Assembly: GCA_003216175.1 (NCBI GenBank)
Contig: QCJG01000002.1
Coordinates: 163,736-227,735 of the forward strand
DNA length: 64,000 nucleotides
Reading direction: 5' to 3'
Source of the DNA: Prochlorococcus sp. AG-409-A10
Lineage (GTDB): Bacteria; Cyanobacteriota; Cyanobacteriia; PCC-6307; Cyanobiaceae
Shown: positions 48,186 through 56,896 of the stretch, piece by piece
Layout: the number at the start of each line of letters is the position of its first letter
Numbering within the stretch: the first letter of the stretch is position 1
Program-made: the position numbers and the translations under genes
The notes under the pieces: generated by a model
Told to the model about the DNA's origin: nothing
Databases searched by the model: none
What the model saw: only the letters and a program-made list of their open reading frames with translations

Positions 48186-49742
48186 AGGTCTATTAGTTGA
48201 AGCTAGTAAAGCTGAGGATATTATAAGTGAGCCTAGAAGAACAGAATTACCTAATGATTGCTGAGCATTAATCATTCTTCTGAGTTGTCTGTCAGATTCC
48301 CCCATTCGTACTTGGAGTTGCAAGTCACCTTGCTCCAGTCTTTCTAGATTTTCATCCAAGCGTTTTGGCAACCCAACAGCTTTAGTTCCTATTTCAGTAA
48401 CTTGTCTTCCTAGTTCATTAAATAAATCATTAGATTCAGGATTTTTGGAAGTCATTAGAGGAAGAAGGAAGGGTTTTGCAATTGCTATTAAGTTAAATTC
48501 TGGGTCTAAATATCTTCCAACTCCTTCAAAAGTTGATAATGCTCTAAAAACAAAAATCAACTCAATTGGTATTCTAAAGGGTTTCCCATAAGCAAGTTCA
48601 GATATATCCCCAGAGAGTTTTTCTATAATCTGAGAATTAAATGGAGGAGTGAGAGCTTCATTTAACATAATTCTTATTAATCTTCTAACTGGACCTATTT
48701 CAACATCTCTTTCTATCAACCCAGCGATTTGTAGTTCTTTTACTAGTCCACTAACATCTCTCAGCGCTGCGGCTTTGATCATTGAATTGAGCCTGCCTCT
48801 AATACGCTCAGAGACAAAACCCATCATCCCAAAATCATAGTAAATAAGAGAACCACCTTTAGAAACAGCTAGATTGCCGGGATGGGGATCAGCATGGAAA
48901 AAACCGTAGTTAACCAATTGTTTTAAATAACTTGTAGCTCCAATTTTTGCGATTAAAGAAGTATCAATATTATTGCTTTGTAGAGATTTAATATCATTTA
49001 TCTTGATTCCTGGTAAATATTCCAAACATAAAATTTTACTGGTACTTAAATCCCAAAATACACTTGGGATTAAAATATCTGAGTCTTCTATAAATTGTTG
49101 TTTAAATCTTGCAGCATATTGAGCTTCAATTCGAAAATCCAGCTCTCTGAGTAATACTCTCTTAGATTCTTTTGCAATACCTACCCAGTCGTTACCTCTA
49201 CTAAGAGACTTTATTCTTTGAACTACTTTTGCGACTTGATTCATTACATCTAAGTCAAGCCTGAAAAACTTTTCTATGTCTGGTCTCTGAACTTTGAAAA
49301 TAACATTTTTGTCATTTATTAATCTAGCTTTATGAACTTGAGCTAGCGATGCTGAACCAATTGGAACTTCTTCAATACTAATAATTTTTTCATATGAATT
49401 TCCAAGTTGCTTGGTTAATATTTCCTTAACTTTTTCAAATGCAAAAGATGGAACTCTATCTTGAAGAGTGGTAAGCTCATTTACCCATGCAGATGGAATA
49501 ACATCAGCTCTTGCAGATAAAAGTTGGCCTAATTTTATAAATGCTGATCCTAGATTAACCAGTTCTTTTGTAAGCCATTTTGCTCTTAAGATATTTCTTT
49601 TTTCTCTTTTTTTAGTGGAGTATCCTTTTAAATAAGTCCATTTTTTTGAATCAAACCATATATAGAAAAGTAAGCATAATAATATTATCCAAATCCTAAT
49701 TGCTCTAATAAATCTTTGAAGTTGACTGGCTAAAAATATCAA
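48129..49742 (-). CDS. ABC1/AarF/UbiB-type atypical kinase, C-terminus apparently frameshifted
   Basis: The 537-residue product has an N-terminal hydrophobic stretch (about 13-30) and the ABC1 core: AFIKLGQLLSARAD, the ASLAQVH loop, ATP lysine at about K150 (VIFKVQRP), the FHADPHPGNLAV catalytic segment and IYYDFGMMG. Plant and cyanobacterial relatives act in quinone or lipid metabolism. After ...LLASTNRP the frame becomes FFISHTCNYRISNSSKLD and stops. The next frame reads LFLIPVTIGFPIALSWIKLK and stops at 48062, matching the expected last helix. The shift occurs at a T7 run (48180-48186). A full product would be about 559 residues. Confidence 0.9.
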   Translation of the reverse strand: MIFLASQLQRFIRAIRIWIILLCLLFYIWFDSKKWTYLKGYSTKKREKRNILRAKWLTKELVNLGSAFIKLGQLLSARADVIPSAWVNELTTLQDRVPSFAFEKVKEILTKQLGNSYEKIISIEEVPIGSASLAQVHKARLINDKNVIFKVQRPDIEKFFRLDLDVMNQVAKVVQRIKSLSRGNDWVGIAKESKRVLLRELDFRIEAQYAARFKQQFIEDSDILIPSVFWDLSTSKILCLEYLPGIKINDIKSLQSNNIDTSLIAKIGATSYLKQLVNYGFFHADPHPGNLAVSKGGSLIYYDFGMMGFVSERIRGRLNSMIKAAALRDVSGLVKELQIAGLIERDVEIGPVRRLIRIMLNEALTPPFNSQIIEKLSGDISELAYGKPFRIPIELIFVFRALSTFEGVGRYLDPEFNLIAIAKPFLLPLMTSKNPESNDLFNELGRQVTEIGTKAVGLPKRLDENLERLEQGDLQLQVRMGESDRQLRRMINAQQSLGNSVLLGSLIISSALLASTNRPFFISHTCNYRISNSSKLD

Positions 49743-50050
49743 TTTTTCCCCTCAATATCTTTATTAAGATCGATAACCTTTGATCTGAGACTATCTATTT
49801 GAATTTGAATTAAATCTTCTTTACTTAATTGTTCTTGAGGACTTTTTTCTTTTGATGCATTACTCTTTTTTTCTAGACGTACAGATTCTTCAATTACCTC
49901 TTCTTTAAAGCTAGACCATTCATTTTGGAGCTTCTTAGGAAAATCTTCAGCAATTTCAGTGAATTCTTGAGCAGAATTGATCATTTGCTCAGTAATTCGA
50001 GCTGCTATTCGATTCATAGCTGCTTTTAGCAGTATTTCTGAGTCGCTCAA
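49739..50050 (-). CDS. Conserved hypothetical protein, upstream partner of the ABC1 kinase
   Basis: This 103-residue protein is predicted mostly helical and polar: AAMNRIAARITEQMINSAQEF followed by a Lys/Glu-rich tail that could form a coiled coil (LIQIQIDSLRSKVIDLNKDIEG). No known domain is visible. The start is TTG at 50050 (no ATG nearby) and the 3' end overlaps the ABC1 start by 4 nt, so the two are translationally coupled. The TTG start itself overlaps the TGA of a 31-codon frame upstream. Confidence 0.75.
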   Translation of the reverse strand: MSDSEILLKAAMNRIAARITEQMINSAQEFTEIAEDFPKKLQNEWSSFKEEVIEESVRLEKKSNASKEKSPQEQLSKEDLIQIQIDSLRSKVIDLNKDIEGKN

Positions 50051-50142
50051 TGGTCTAATGAATCAGCTTTCACTTTAGAAGATTCAGGGTTTTTTGTGTC
50101 TTCAGATTGAAACTGGATATATGCAGATTTGCTCTTAATCAA
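50047..50142 (-). CDS. Possible 31-residue upstream ORF coupled to the next gene
   Basis: The frame begins at TTG 50142 (immediately after a TAA), has a protein-like mixed composition (AYIQFQSEDTKNPESSKVKADS), and ends with TGA overlapping the TTG start of the following gene in ATTGA. It may be a leader peptide, the true N-terminus of the next protein split by a frameshift, or chance. It is too short for the track. Confidence 0.3.
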   Translation of the reverse strand: MIKSKSAYIQFQSEDTKNPESSKVKADSLDH

Positions 50143-50320
50143 TTAAATCTATTTAGAAGATTGTTTGTTATCGCTCAACCTAGAATATTTTCATTAGAGT
50201 TGAAGAATACAAACATTTGATTTGATTTGGGGTAAAAGTCTAATCTATTAACTCAAGTGATCTCAAAACATCCTTTTCTCTTCTTGAAAGAGAACAAAAA
50301 CCTAACTAAGAGATTTTCCA

Positions 50321-51277
50321 TTGGAAACCATTGAAACTGATGTTGTCATAGTTGGTGGTGGCCCTGCTGGTTGCAGTTGTGCGCTTTACACTTCCCGAGC
50401 AGACTTAAAAACAGTAATTCTAGATAAGAATCCTGATGTAGGTGCCCTAGCAATAACACATCAAATTGCCAATTATCCAGGTGTTTCTAGTGAAATGAGC
50501 GGAGAGGCCTTGTTGAAATTGATGAGAGATCAAGCTACTCAGTATGGGGCTGATTATCGCAGAGCCCAAGTTTTTGGAATTGACGCTAGTGGTGACTGGA
50601 AAACTATTTACACCCCAGAAGGGACTTTTAAAGCAAAGGCACTTGTAGTTGCTAGTGGTGCAATGGGAAGACCTGCATCTTTTAAAGGTGAGGCTGAATT
50701 CCTGGGTAGAGGAGTAAGTTATTGCGCTACTTGTGATGGCGCTTTTTATAGAGATCGTGAAGTCGCCGTTGTTGGTATTAATAAAGAGGCAATTGAAGAA
50801 GCAAATGTTCTTACAAAATTTGCTTCCAAAGTTCATTGGATTACATCAAATGATCCAAAACAAGATGATCAGCATGCTCAAGACCTCTTGTCTAAATCAA
50901 ATGTAATCCATTGGAGTAAGACGAGATTAATGCAGATTGAAGGTAATGATTCAGGGGTAACTGGTATAAAGATTAAGAATCGTTCAATTGATACTCATCA
51001 AGATTTAGCTCTTGAAGGTGTTTTTGTTTATATGAGCGGCTCAAAGCCTATTACTGACTTTCTTGGTGAACAGGTTGCTTTTAAGGAGGATGGAGGAGTT
51101 TTGGTGGATGACTTTATGTCGACGACTGTCGAAGGGGTTTGGGCTATTGGCGACATTAGAAATACTCCTTTTAAACAAGCTGTTGTTGCAGCATCGGATG
51201 GATGTATTGCTGCTATGGCAATAGATAGATATTTAAATAGTCGGAAGTCAATTCGTGTCGATTGGGTTCATGCTTAA
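50321..51277 (+). CDS. Thioredoxin reductase-like flavoprotein (NADPH-dependent)
   Basis: The 318-residue protein has the FAD dinucleotide fold VVIVGGGPAGCSCALYTSRA, the redox motif CATC (C135, C138) in SYCATCDGAFYRD, a second nucleotide fold (VAVVGINKEAIEEA) and the C-terminal GDIRNTPFKQAVVAASDG motif. The second fold lacks the usual GxGxxA pattern (GINKEA), so NADPH binding is probably altered, and the protein may be a divergent ferredoxin- or NADPH-using reductase. The start codon is TTG at 50321. Thioredoxin itself is not nearby. It is divergent from the ABC1 pair. Confidence 0.85.
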   Translation: METIETDVVIVGGGPAGCSCALYTSRADLKTVILDKNPDVGALAITHQIANYPGVSSEMSGEALLKLMRDQATQYGADYRRAQVFGIDASGDWKTIYTPEGTFKAKALVVASGAMGRPASFKGEAEFLGRGVSYCATCDGAFYRDREVAVVGINKEAIEEANVLTKFASKVHWITSNDPKQDDQHAQDLLSKSNVIHWSKTRLMQIEGNDSGVTGIKIKNRSIDTHQDLALEGVFVYMSGSKPITDFLGEQVAFKEDGGVLVDDFMSTTVEGVWAIGDIRNTPFKQAVVAASDGCIAAMAIDRYLNSRKSIRVDWVHA

Positions 51278-51299
51278 TTCGCGCAATTAATAATTATTT

Positions 51300-51581
51300 T
51301 TAAAGAGGAGTCGCTTCAGAAACATATGCCACACCACCGTAGTAACTAAGAACGGTTTTTATATTGTCTCGTATCTTTTCGATTATCTCTTGCTCACAAA
51401 AAATAATTACGTGTGCATTTGATCCAAATCCAGTGAATTCCATGTCTTCTGTGATAATTCTTTCTGGACCTCTTCCCGTTGCATGTTTCATAACTGTGTA
51501 GCCAGGAACTTCAGCTTTTTCTAATGCAGAGAGAACATCATTTAGTTCTCTTTCACTAAAAATCAAGTCAAGTCTTTTCAT
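51300..51581 (-). CDS. sbtB: SbtB-type PII-like signalling protein
   Basis: The 93-residue protein has the PII-like ferredoxin fold pattern MKRLDLIFSERELNDVLSALEKAEVPGYTVMKHATGRG, then a beta/alpha half ending GGVAYVSEATPL. It is far shorter at the T-loop than classical GlnB and lacks the extended C-terminal cysteine loop seen in some SbtB proteins. SbtB binds adenine nucleotides and regulates SbtA. It lies 9 nt after sbtA on the same strand, which supports the assignment. Confidence 0.86.
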   Translation of the reverse strand: MKRLDLIFSERELNDVLSALEKAEVPGYTVMKHATGRGPERIITEDMEFTGFGSNAHVIIFCEQEIIEKIRDNIKTVLSYYGGVAYVSEATPL

Positions 51582-51590
51582 GAAATTGAG

Positions 51591-52586
51591 TTACCCAATT
51601 GATGGAATCATTGTGTTTACTAAGCCCATATATACAGGTATCCCTATGATTATGTTAAAAGGAAAAGTTAATCCAAGAGTTGTAGAAATGTAATAGCTAG
51701 GTCGTGCTTCAGGAACAGTCATTCTCATTGCTGTTGGTACAGCTAAGTATGAAGCACTGGCGCATAGCACTACAAATAAAAGTGCATTGCCTGGATCTAA
51801 ATTTAGAAATCTAGCTACTACTGATCCTAGTATTGCATTAACTATTGGCATGAATATTGAAAACATAATAAGAAATAAACCGGTCTTATTTAGACGAGCG
51901 AGGCGTTGGGCCGCAACAATCCCCATGTCAAGAAGGAAAAAACATTCAGCTCCATAGAACAATTCAGCTGTGAATGGTTCCATTTTTTTTATGTCAGATG
52001 GATCAATCGCGGATGTTAAAAAACCTATTAGAAGGCTACCGAGTAACAAATAGACAGAACCATTTAACATCGACTCATGAAGAATTGATCCCCATTTCAT
52101 TTTCCTTTTGATGGGCCTATCTTTGGGCGCTCCAAATTTGACTAAGAGAAGACCAATTATTATTGCTGGAGATTCCATTAGTGCTAAAGCTGCAACCATA
52201 AATCCATCAAAGGGGATATTTTGACTTTCGAGAAAGCTTTCAGCAGTTATAAATGTCACTGCACTGATTGAGCCATATGCTGCTGATATTGCTGCTGCAT
52301 TGAAAACATCGAATTTAATTCTCAGTAATAAAAAGCAAATAAGTGGTATTAATAGGGACATTAATATTGCTGCTAACACAGTTGGAAGCACTGGATATCC
52401 AAAGCCACTTTTTTGAAGCTCAATACCTCCTCTGAAGCCTATTGCAAGTAAAAGATATAAAGAAAATAATTTTGGTAGCGGAGCTGGGATCTCGAAATCA
52501 GACTTTAATGCATATGCAATTGCACCCAAAAAGAAAAAAAGTATTGGAGGACTTAAAGCATTTTGTATGAAAAGGTTTTGTCCCAT
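51591..52586 (-). CDS. sbtA: Sodium-dependent bicarbonate transporter SbtA
   Basis: This 331-residue integral membrane protein has about ten hydrophobic segments and the SbtA/DUF897 landmarks ALSPPILFFFLGAIAYALKSDFEIP, LLAIGFRGGIELQ, AAYGSISAVTFITAESFLES and AALALMESPAIIIGLLLV. SbtA imports HCO3- with Na+ as part of the carbon-concentrating mechanism. Its gene is followed by sbtB, the regulator, and preceded by the SulP transporter, so this is a compact bicarbonate-uptake operon. Confidence 0.93.
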   Translation of the reverse strand: MGQNLFIQNALSPPILFFFLGAIAYALKSDFEIPAPLPKLFSLYLLLAIGFRGGIELQKSGFGYPVLPTVLAAILMSLLIPLICFLLLRIKFDVFNAAAISAAYGSISAVTFITAESFLESQNIPFDGFMVAALALMESPAIIIGLLLVKFGAPKDRPIKRKMKWGSILHESMLNGSVYLLLGSLLIGFLTSAIDPSDIKKMEPFTAELFYGAECFFLLDMGIVAAQRLARLNKTGLFLIMFSIFMPIVNAILGSVVARFLNLDPGNALLFVVLCASASYLAVPTAMRMTVPEARPSYYISTTLGLTFPFNIIIGIPVYMGLVNTMIPSIG

Positions 52587-52632
52587 TTCTTTTTAATTAT
52601 TAAGGCAAGCTATTAGATAAATATGATGATTA

Positions 52633-54300
52633 TCAACCATTGATGTTGTCAATTGCCGCTGTGAGTGCTTCTTTTCTAGTACCAATTACATCAACTCCAA
52701 ATTTAGCAAGTCTATCTTTGACTCTTCCTGTTGCACCAGCAACATATGCTTTCCTTGAGTTGTTTAACGCTTCCTGAACCATATCTTCTATTGCGAGAGT
52801 CGCAGTAACTCCAAGTCTGGGAACATCAGTGATATCAAGAATTAGAACTTTATAGTTTCTTACAAGCATCATTCTTTCAGTAATTCCTTTTGCTGCTCCA
52901 AAACTAAGAGGTCCTTTTAATCTGAATAGCATTACTTCTCCGGCACAACGATCTAGAAGTGCTTTTTCGTCTGATGGGAGTTGTGCATTTGCTGCATTAT
53001 TGTCTGATGTTGAATTAAATGGATTGTCAGCTTCCATTCCCTCCAATTGGGTCTCAGTGATTGAATCGATCGTGAGCATATTTGCTATGAATACTCCAAC
53101 TAGTACAGCCCATATCAAGTCCCAGAAAACTGTCATCAAGAGGACTCCATACATCACACTTGCAGTTTTTAGTGAAAGTCTATGAGCTCTTAACAAAAAT
53201 CCCCAATCAATAATATCTAAGCCAACTTTTATTAGGATTCCGGCAAGGAGAGCTGTAGGAATTTGTGAGGCTAAGGGACCAGCACCTACAAGAACGAATA
53301 GCAATACAATTGAATGAACCATCCCTGAGATTGGTGTGGAACCTCCTGATTTGACATTTATTACTGTTCTCATGGTTGCCCCAGCTCCAGGCAAACCTGT
53401 AAAAATCCCAGCTACTGCATTTCCAATACCTTGTCCAATTAGCTCTCGATCAGAATTGTGTCTTGTTTGAGAAATATTATCTGCTACGAGAGAAGTAAGA
53501 AGGGAGTCAATAGCGCCAAGAACAGCAAGAACTAGTCCAGCTTTAAGAATGATTGGGAAAAAATTATCAAAGCTTGGATCTGGGAGACTTAAAGAAAGAC
53601 CACCCTCTGGTATTGCTCCTATTCGATCTATGGAACTATCGCCAAAAAGAACTATTGATAATGGAGTAACTATTAATAATGCTAAAAGAGGAGAGGGGAC
53701 CCATTGACTGATGTTTCGGGGGGTTAGAAATACTATCCCAAGTGTCATTGCTGCAACTGCTATTGCCGCTCCATTTGGTTCGAAATTATTAATTAAAGTT
53801 GAAAGAGACTCTAATACTCCTCCTCGAGTTGATATCCCAAGTAAAGGACCTATTTGAAGCGTAATTATGATTACTCCAATTCCAGACATAAAGCCTGAAA
53901 CAACTGAGTATGGAACAAGTGTGATGTATTTACCAAGCCTTAGTAGGCCAAATAAAATCTGAAATAACCCTCCAATGACCACAGCAGCCATTACTAAAGG
54001 AAGAATTTCGCCAGCAGATAAATCTCTTGGTACTCCTACAGCCGCCAAGCTTGCAACTACTCCAGCAACTGTAACGCTCATCGGCCCAGTCGGACCACTT
54101 ACTTGAGCAGGAGTTCCTCCAAACAATGCGGCGAGAAATCCAACTACAACTGCTCCATAAAGGCCGTAAATAGCGCCTCCAGGGCCAAGTGCCGCATTAC
54201 CAAATGCTAAAGCTAATGGTAGGGCTACAACCGCAGCAGTTAACCCGCCTAATACATCACCTCTAATATTTTTCAGGTGAAAGCCATTAATTAACGCCAA
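52633..54300 (-). CDS. SulP-family transporter with STAS domain (BicA-like bicarbonate transporter)
   Basis: The 555-residue protein has a SulP membrane domain starting IRGDVLGGLTAAVVALPLALAFG, with the characteristic VSGPTGPMSVTVAG loop, and about 12-14 hydrophobic segments. A cytoplasmic STAS domain (about residues 445-555; RCAGEVMLFRLKGPLSFGAAKG, LILDITDVPRLGVTATLAIED) follows. BicA proteins share this layout and take up HCO3- at low affinity with Na+. The specific substrate (bicarbonate rather than sulfate) is inferred from the SbtA/SbtB neighbours. Confidence 0.88.
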   Translation of the reverse strand: MALINGFHLKNIRGDVLGGLTAAVVALPLALAFGNAALGPGGAIYGLYGAVVVGFLAALFGGTPAQVSGPTGPMSVTVAGVVASLAAVGVPRDLSAGEILPLVMAAVVIGGLFQILFGLLRLGKYITLVPYSVVSGFMSGIGVIIITLQIGPLLGISTRGGVLESLSTLINNFEPNGAAIAVAAMTLGIVFLTPRNISQWVPSPLLALLIVTPLSIVLFGDSSIDRIGAIPEGGLSLSLPDPSFDNFFPIILKAGLVLAVLGAIDSLLTSLVADNISQTRHNSDRELIGQGIGNAVAGIFTGLPGAGATMRTVINVKSGGSTPISGMVHSIVLLFVLVGAGPLASQIPTALLAGILIKVGLDIIDWGFLLRAHRLSLKTASVMYGVLLMTVFWDLIWAVLVGVFIANMLTIDSITETQLEGMEADNPFNSTSDNNAANAQLPSDEKALLDRCAGEVMLFRLKGPLSFGAAKGITERMMLVRNYKVLILDITDVPRLGVTATLAIEDMVQEALNNSRKAYVAGATGRVKDRLAKFGVDVIGTRKEALTAAIDNING

Positions 54301-54443
54301 TCGACTCTCCTTACTTGATTTGCTTGAATAAGCCTATCTCTTCAAGGTTCCATTACGTTCTTCAATCTCTACTTTTAAATACTTAATATTGAAGAAAAAT
54401 CATTGAAAAGATTGATTTTTACTAAGGAAAGAGCTGGAATTCT

Positions 54444-55379
54444 ATGTCATTCGATGGTTTTAAGGATTATTTCAAAATTCTTGGTATTAGTAGAAATGCT
54501 ACGAATGAAGAAATCAAAACTGCCTTCAGGAAACTTGCTAGACAAATGCATCCTGATTTACATCCACATGATGAGAAGGCTGAATCGGAATTTAAAGAAA
54601 TCAATGAAGCTTATGAGATCCTCTCTGATGAAGAGAAAAAAAAGTCTTATGAAGAATATATAAGTTATAGGTTCAAAAATGCGGATGGAAAGACTAGAGA
54701 TTTTGATAGAGACAATAACGACAAGCGCTTTGATGAATATCTAAACTTTGATGATTTTTTGAGTGATTTAATTGGAAGATTTAGTGAGGTTGGTCAAGAG
54801 ATTTACTCAAATATATCCTCAAATAAGAATACTCAATCGTTAAATCTTGATGCTGAATTTAATTTGCAGATTAGTTTTTTTGAAGCTTTAAATGGAGCAA
54901 AAAAGTATCTTTTAGTGAATGATGAACGTATCGAGGTTGAAATTCTAAAAGGAATTGAATCGGGATCAATAATACGTATTGAAAATAAAGGTAATATACA
55001 GCCTGGAAAAGGAAAAAGAGGAGATTTATTGATTGAAATCAATATTAAATCTCATCCGATTTGGAAAGTGAAAGGTTTAGATATTTATGCAGATTTACCT
55101 ATCTCTTTAGATGAATTAGCTTTAGGAGCAAATATTTCGGTTGCCTCTCCTCGAGGAGATACATATTTATCAATACCTTCTGGAAGTTTACCTGAGAAAA
55201 AGATAAAAATAGCAGGCCAAGGATTACATAACTTAGATACCCAAGGAGATTTGTTTTTTACTCTAAAATTAAAATTACCTGAAAACTGGTCAGATGATGA
55301 GTTGAGACTTCTTGACAAGCTCAGGTCTGTTCGAATAGATGAACCTCGATCAAGTTGGTTCGATCAGGCTAGGACTTAA
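54444..55379 (+). CDS. DnaJ/CbpA-type J-domain co-chaperone
   Basis: The 311-residue protein has an N-terminal J-domain (DYFKILGISRNATNEEIKTAFRKLARQMHPDLHP, with HPD intact), a charged Asp/Phe-rich linker, and a DnaJ C-terminal substrate-binding region (LDAEFNLQISFFEALNGAKK, IESGSIIRIENKG, GRGDLLIEI-like segments). There is no Cys-rich zinc finger, so it is the type II/CbpA kind. The start ATG 54444 is preferred. It is 40 nt upstream of hemB on the same strand. Confidence 0.94.
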   Translation: MSFDGFKDYFKILGISRNATNEEIKTAFRKLARQMHPDLHPHDEKAESEFKEINEAYEILSDEEKKKSYEEYISYRFKNADGKTRDFDRDNNDKRFDEYLNFDDFLSDLIGRFSEVGQEIYSNISSNKNTQSLNLDAEFNLQISFFEALNGAKKYLLVNDERIEVEILKGIESGSIIRIENKGNIQPGKGKRGDLLIEINIKSHPIWKVKGLDIYADLPISLDELALGANISVASPRGDTYLSIPSGSLPEKKIKIAGQGLHNLDTQGDLFFTLKLKLPENWSDDELRLLDKLRSVRIDEPRSSWFDQART

Positions 55380-55428
55380 AGGAAGTAAAATGTAGTTATC
55401 TCTAATGTAGTTATTTCTATTGGACAAT

Positions 55429-56430
55429 ATGGATCTTACTTATCGGCCCCGTCGTCTTCGTAGAACAAACTCTTTAAGAGATATGGTTAGAGAGAATAGT
55501 GTCTTTGCCTCTGACTTTATTTATCCTCTTTTTGTTCATGAAGGTTCAGATATTCAAGAAATAGCAGCGATGCCAGGTGCATTTCGCTGGTCAATGGATG
55601 GATTGGTTGATGAAGTGAAACGTGCTTGGAATCTAGGTATTAGATGTGTCGTTCTATTTCCAAAAGTTCCAGACGATCTAAAAACAGAAGATGGAGCTGA
55701 ATGTTTTAATGAAAAAGGTTTAATACCAAGGGCTATTGAAAGATTAAAAATAGAGATACCTGAAATGTGTGTCATGACTGATGTAGCTTTAGATCCTTAT
55801 TCTTGTGATGGTCATGATGGAATAGTTAGTAGTGAAGGAATAATTTTGAATGATGAAACCGTTGATTATTTATGTAAACAAGCAGTGGTCCAAGCACAAT
55901 CTGGAGCAGATTTAATTGGACCTAGTGACATGATGGATGGGAGAGTGGGAGCTATAAGAGAAGCCTTAGATGATGAAGGTTTTGAACATGTAGGAATAAT
56001 TAGTTACACCGCAAAATATTCATCTGCCTATTACGGGCCTTTTAGAGAAGCTTTAGATTCTGCTCCAAGATCATTATCAAATAAGCCTATCCCTAAAAAT
56101 AAAAACACTTATCAGATGGATCCAGCGAATGCTAGAGAAGCCATAACAGAAGCTCAACTTGACGAACAAGAGGGATCGGACATCCTAATGGTTAAACCTG
56201 GTTTGGCTTACTTAGATATTATTTATCGTTTAAGGGAAGAATCAGAATTACCAATCGCTGCGTATAACGTTAGTGGAGAGTATTCAATGGTCAAAGCTGC
56301 TGCTCAAAGAGGTTGGATAGATGAAAAGGCAATCGTTTTGGAAACTTTATTGAGTTTCAAAAGAGCTGGAGCAAATCTAATCCTTACATATCATGCGTGT
56401 GATGCCGCAGGATGGTTAAAAGGACAATAG
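55429..56430 (+). CDS. hemB: Delta-aminolevulinic acid dehydratase (porphobilinogen synthase)
   Basis: HemB condenses two aminolevulinates into porphobilinogen for heme and chlorophyll. The 333-residue enzyme starts MDLTYRPRRLRRTNSLRDMVREN and carries the Schiff-base lysines in YTAKYSSAYYGPFRE and MVKPGLAYLDII. The metal loop reads DVALDPYSCDGHDGIV, with aspartates where zinc enzymes have three cysteines, so it is of the magnesium-type plant/cyanobacterial class. The track start at 55420 (TTG) is less likely than ATG 55429. It follows the J-domain gene. Confidence 0.98.
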   Translation: MDLTYRPRRLRRTNSLRDMVRENSVFASDFIYPLFVHEGSDIQEIAAMPGAFRWSMDGLVDEVKRAWNLGIRCVVLFPKVPDDLKTEDGAECFNEKGLIPRAIERLKIEIPEMCVMTDVALDPYSCDGHDGIVSSEGIILNDETVDYLCKQAVVQAQSGADLIGPSDMMDGRVGAIREALDDEGFEHVGIISYTAKYSSAYYGPFREALDSAPRSLSNKPIPKNKNTYQMDPANAREAITEAQLDEQEGSDILMVKPGLAYLDIIYRLREESELPIAAYNVSGEYSMVKAAAQRGWIDEKAIVLETLLSFKRAGANLILTYHACDAAGWLKGQ

Positions 56431-56477
56431 AGTTAATTAAGAAAATTATTAAAAATTTCAATTTTTAATCAAAAGTA

Positions 56478-56882
56478 ATGCTAGAGAAACAGTCTGATTT
56501 AAATATTGATAGTGTTCATCGCCTTGGCCATGTAGCTATAAGAGTGGATGATGTTGATAGGGCTAAAAGTTTTTACTTGAGCTTGGGAATGAAGCTTGTT
56601 TGGGATGATCCTGATTGGTGTTACTTAGAGACAGGAGAGAATAAAGATGGCCTTGCTTTGCTTGGGCCGGGCTATAAAGCTGCTGGACCTCACTTCGCGT
56701 TCCATTTCACTAAAAGGGATGAAGTAGAGAGAATTCATGATTCTTTGAAAAATCAAGGTATTAAGGTTGGAGCTTTACATGATCATCGCGATGGGACCTC
56801 CTCTTTTTACTTGAAAGATACAGAAGGTAATTGGTTAGAAATGCTTTATCACCCATTAACAGGAATACCAACAAATCAATAG
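56478..56882 (+). CDS. VOC/glyoxalase-superfamily protein
   Basis: The 134-residue protein has the paired beta-alpha-beta-beta-beta glyoxalase I fold: HRLGHVAIRVDDVDRAKSFYLSLGMKLVWD and AGPHFAFHFTKRDEVERIHDSL. It ends with EGNWLEMLYHP, where histidines and the glutamate are the usual metal ligands. It could be lactoylglutathione lyase or another VOC enzyme; the sequence cannot tell. It lies between hemB and mutS2 on the same strand and overlaps the longer mutS2 track frame. Confidence 0.85.
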   Translation: MLEKQSDLNIDSVHRLGHVAIRVDDVDRAKSFYLSLGMKLVWDDPDWCYLETGENKDGLALLGPGYKAAGPHFAFHFTKRDEVERIHDSLKNQGIKVGALHDHRDGTSSFYLKDTEGNWLEMLYHPLTGIPTNQ

Positions 56883-56896
56883 ACTTTATTGAACGA

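Noticed and set aside
54403-54663. ORF track entry of 86 aa overlapping the J-domain gene
   Set aside because: It is a Met/Lys-rich shadow in another frame of a clear DnaJ-type gene with an intact HPD motif.
56447-56468. Perfect inverted repeat ATTAAAAATT/AATTTTTAAT after hemB
   Set aside because: The stem has no G or C, and such repeats arise by chance in this base composition; no T-run terminator structure follows.
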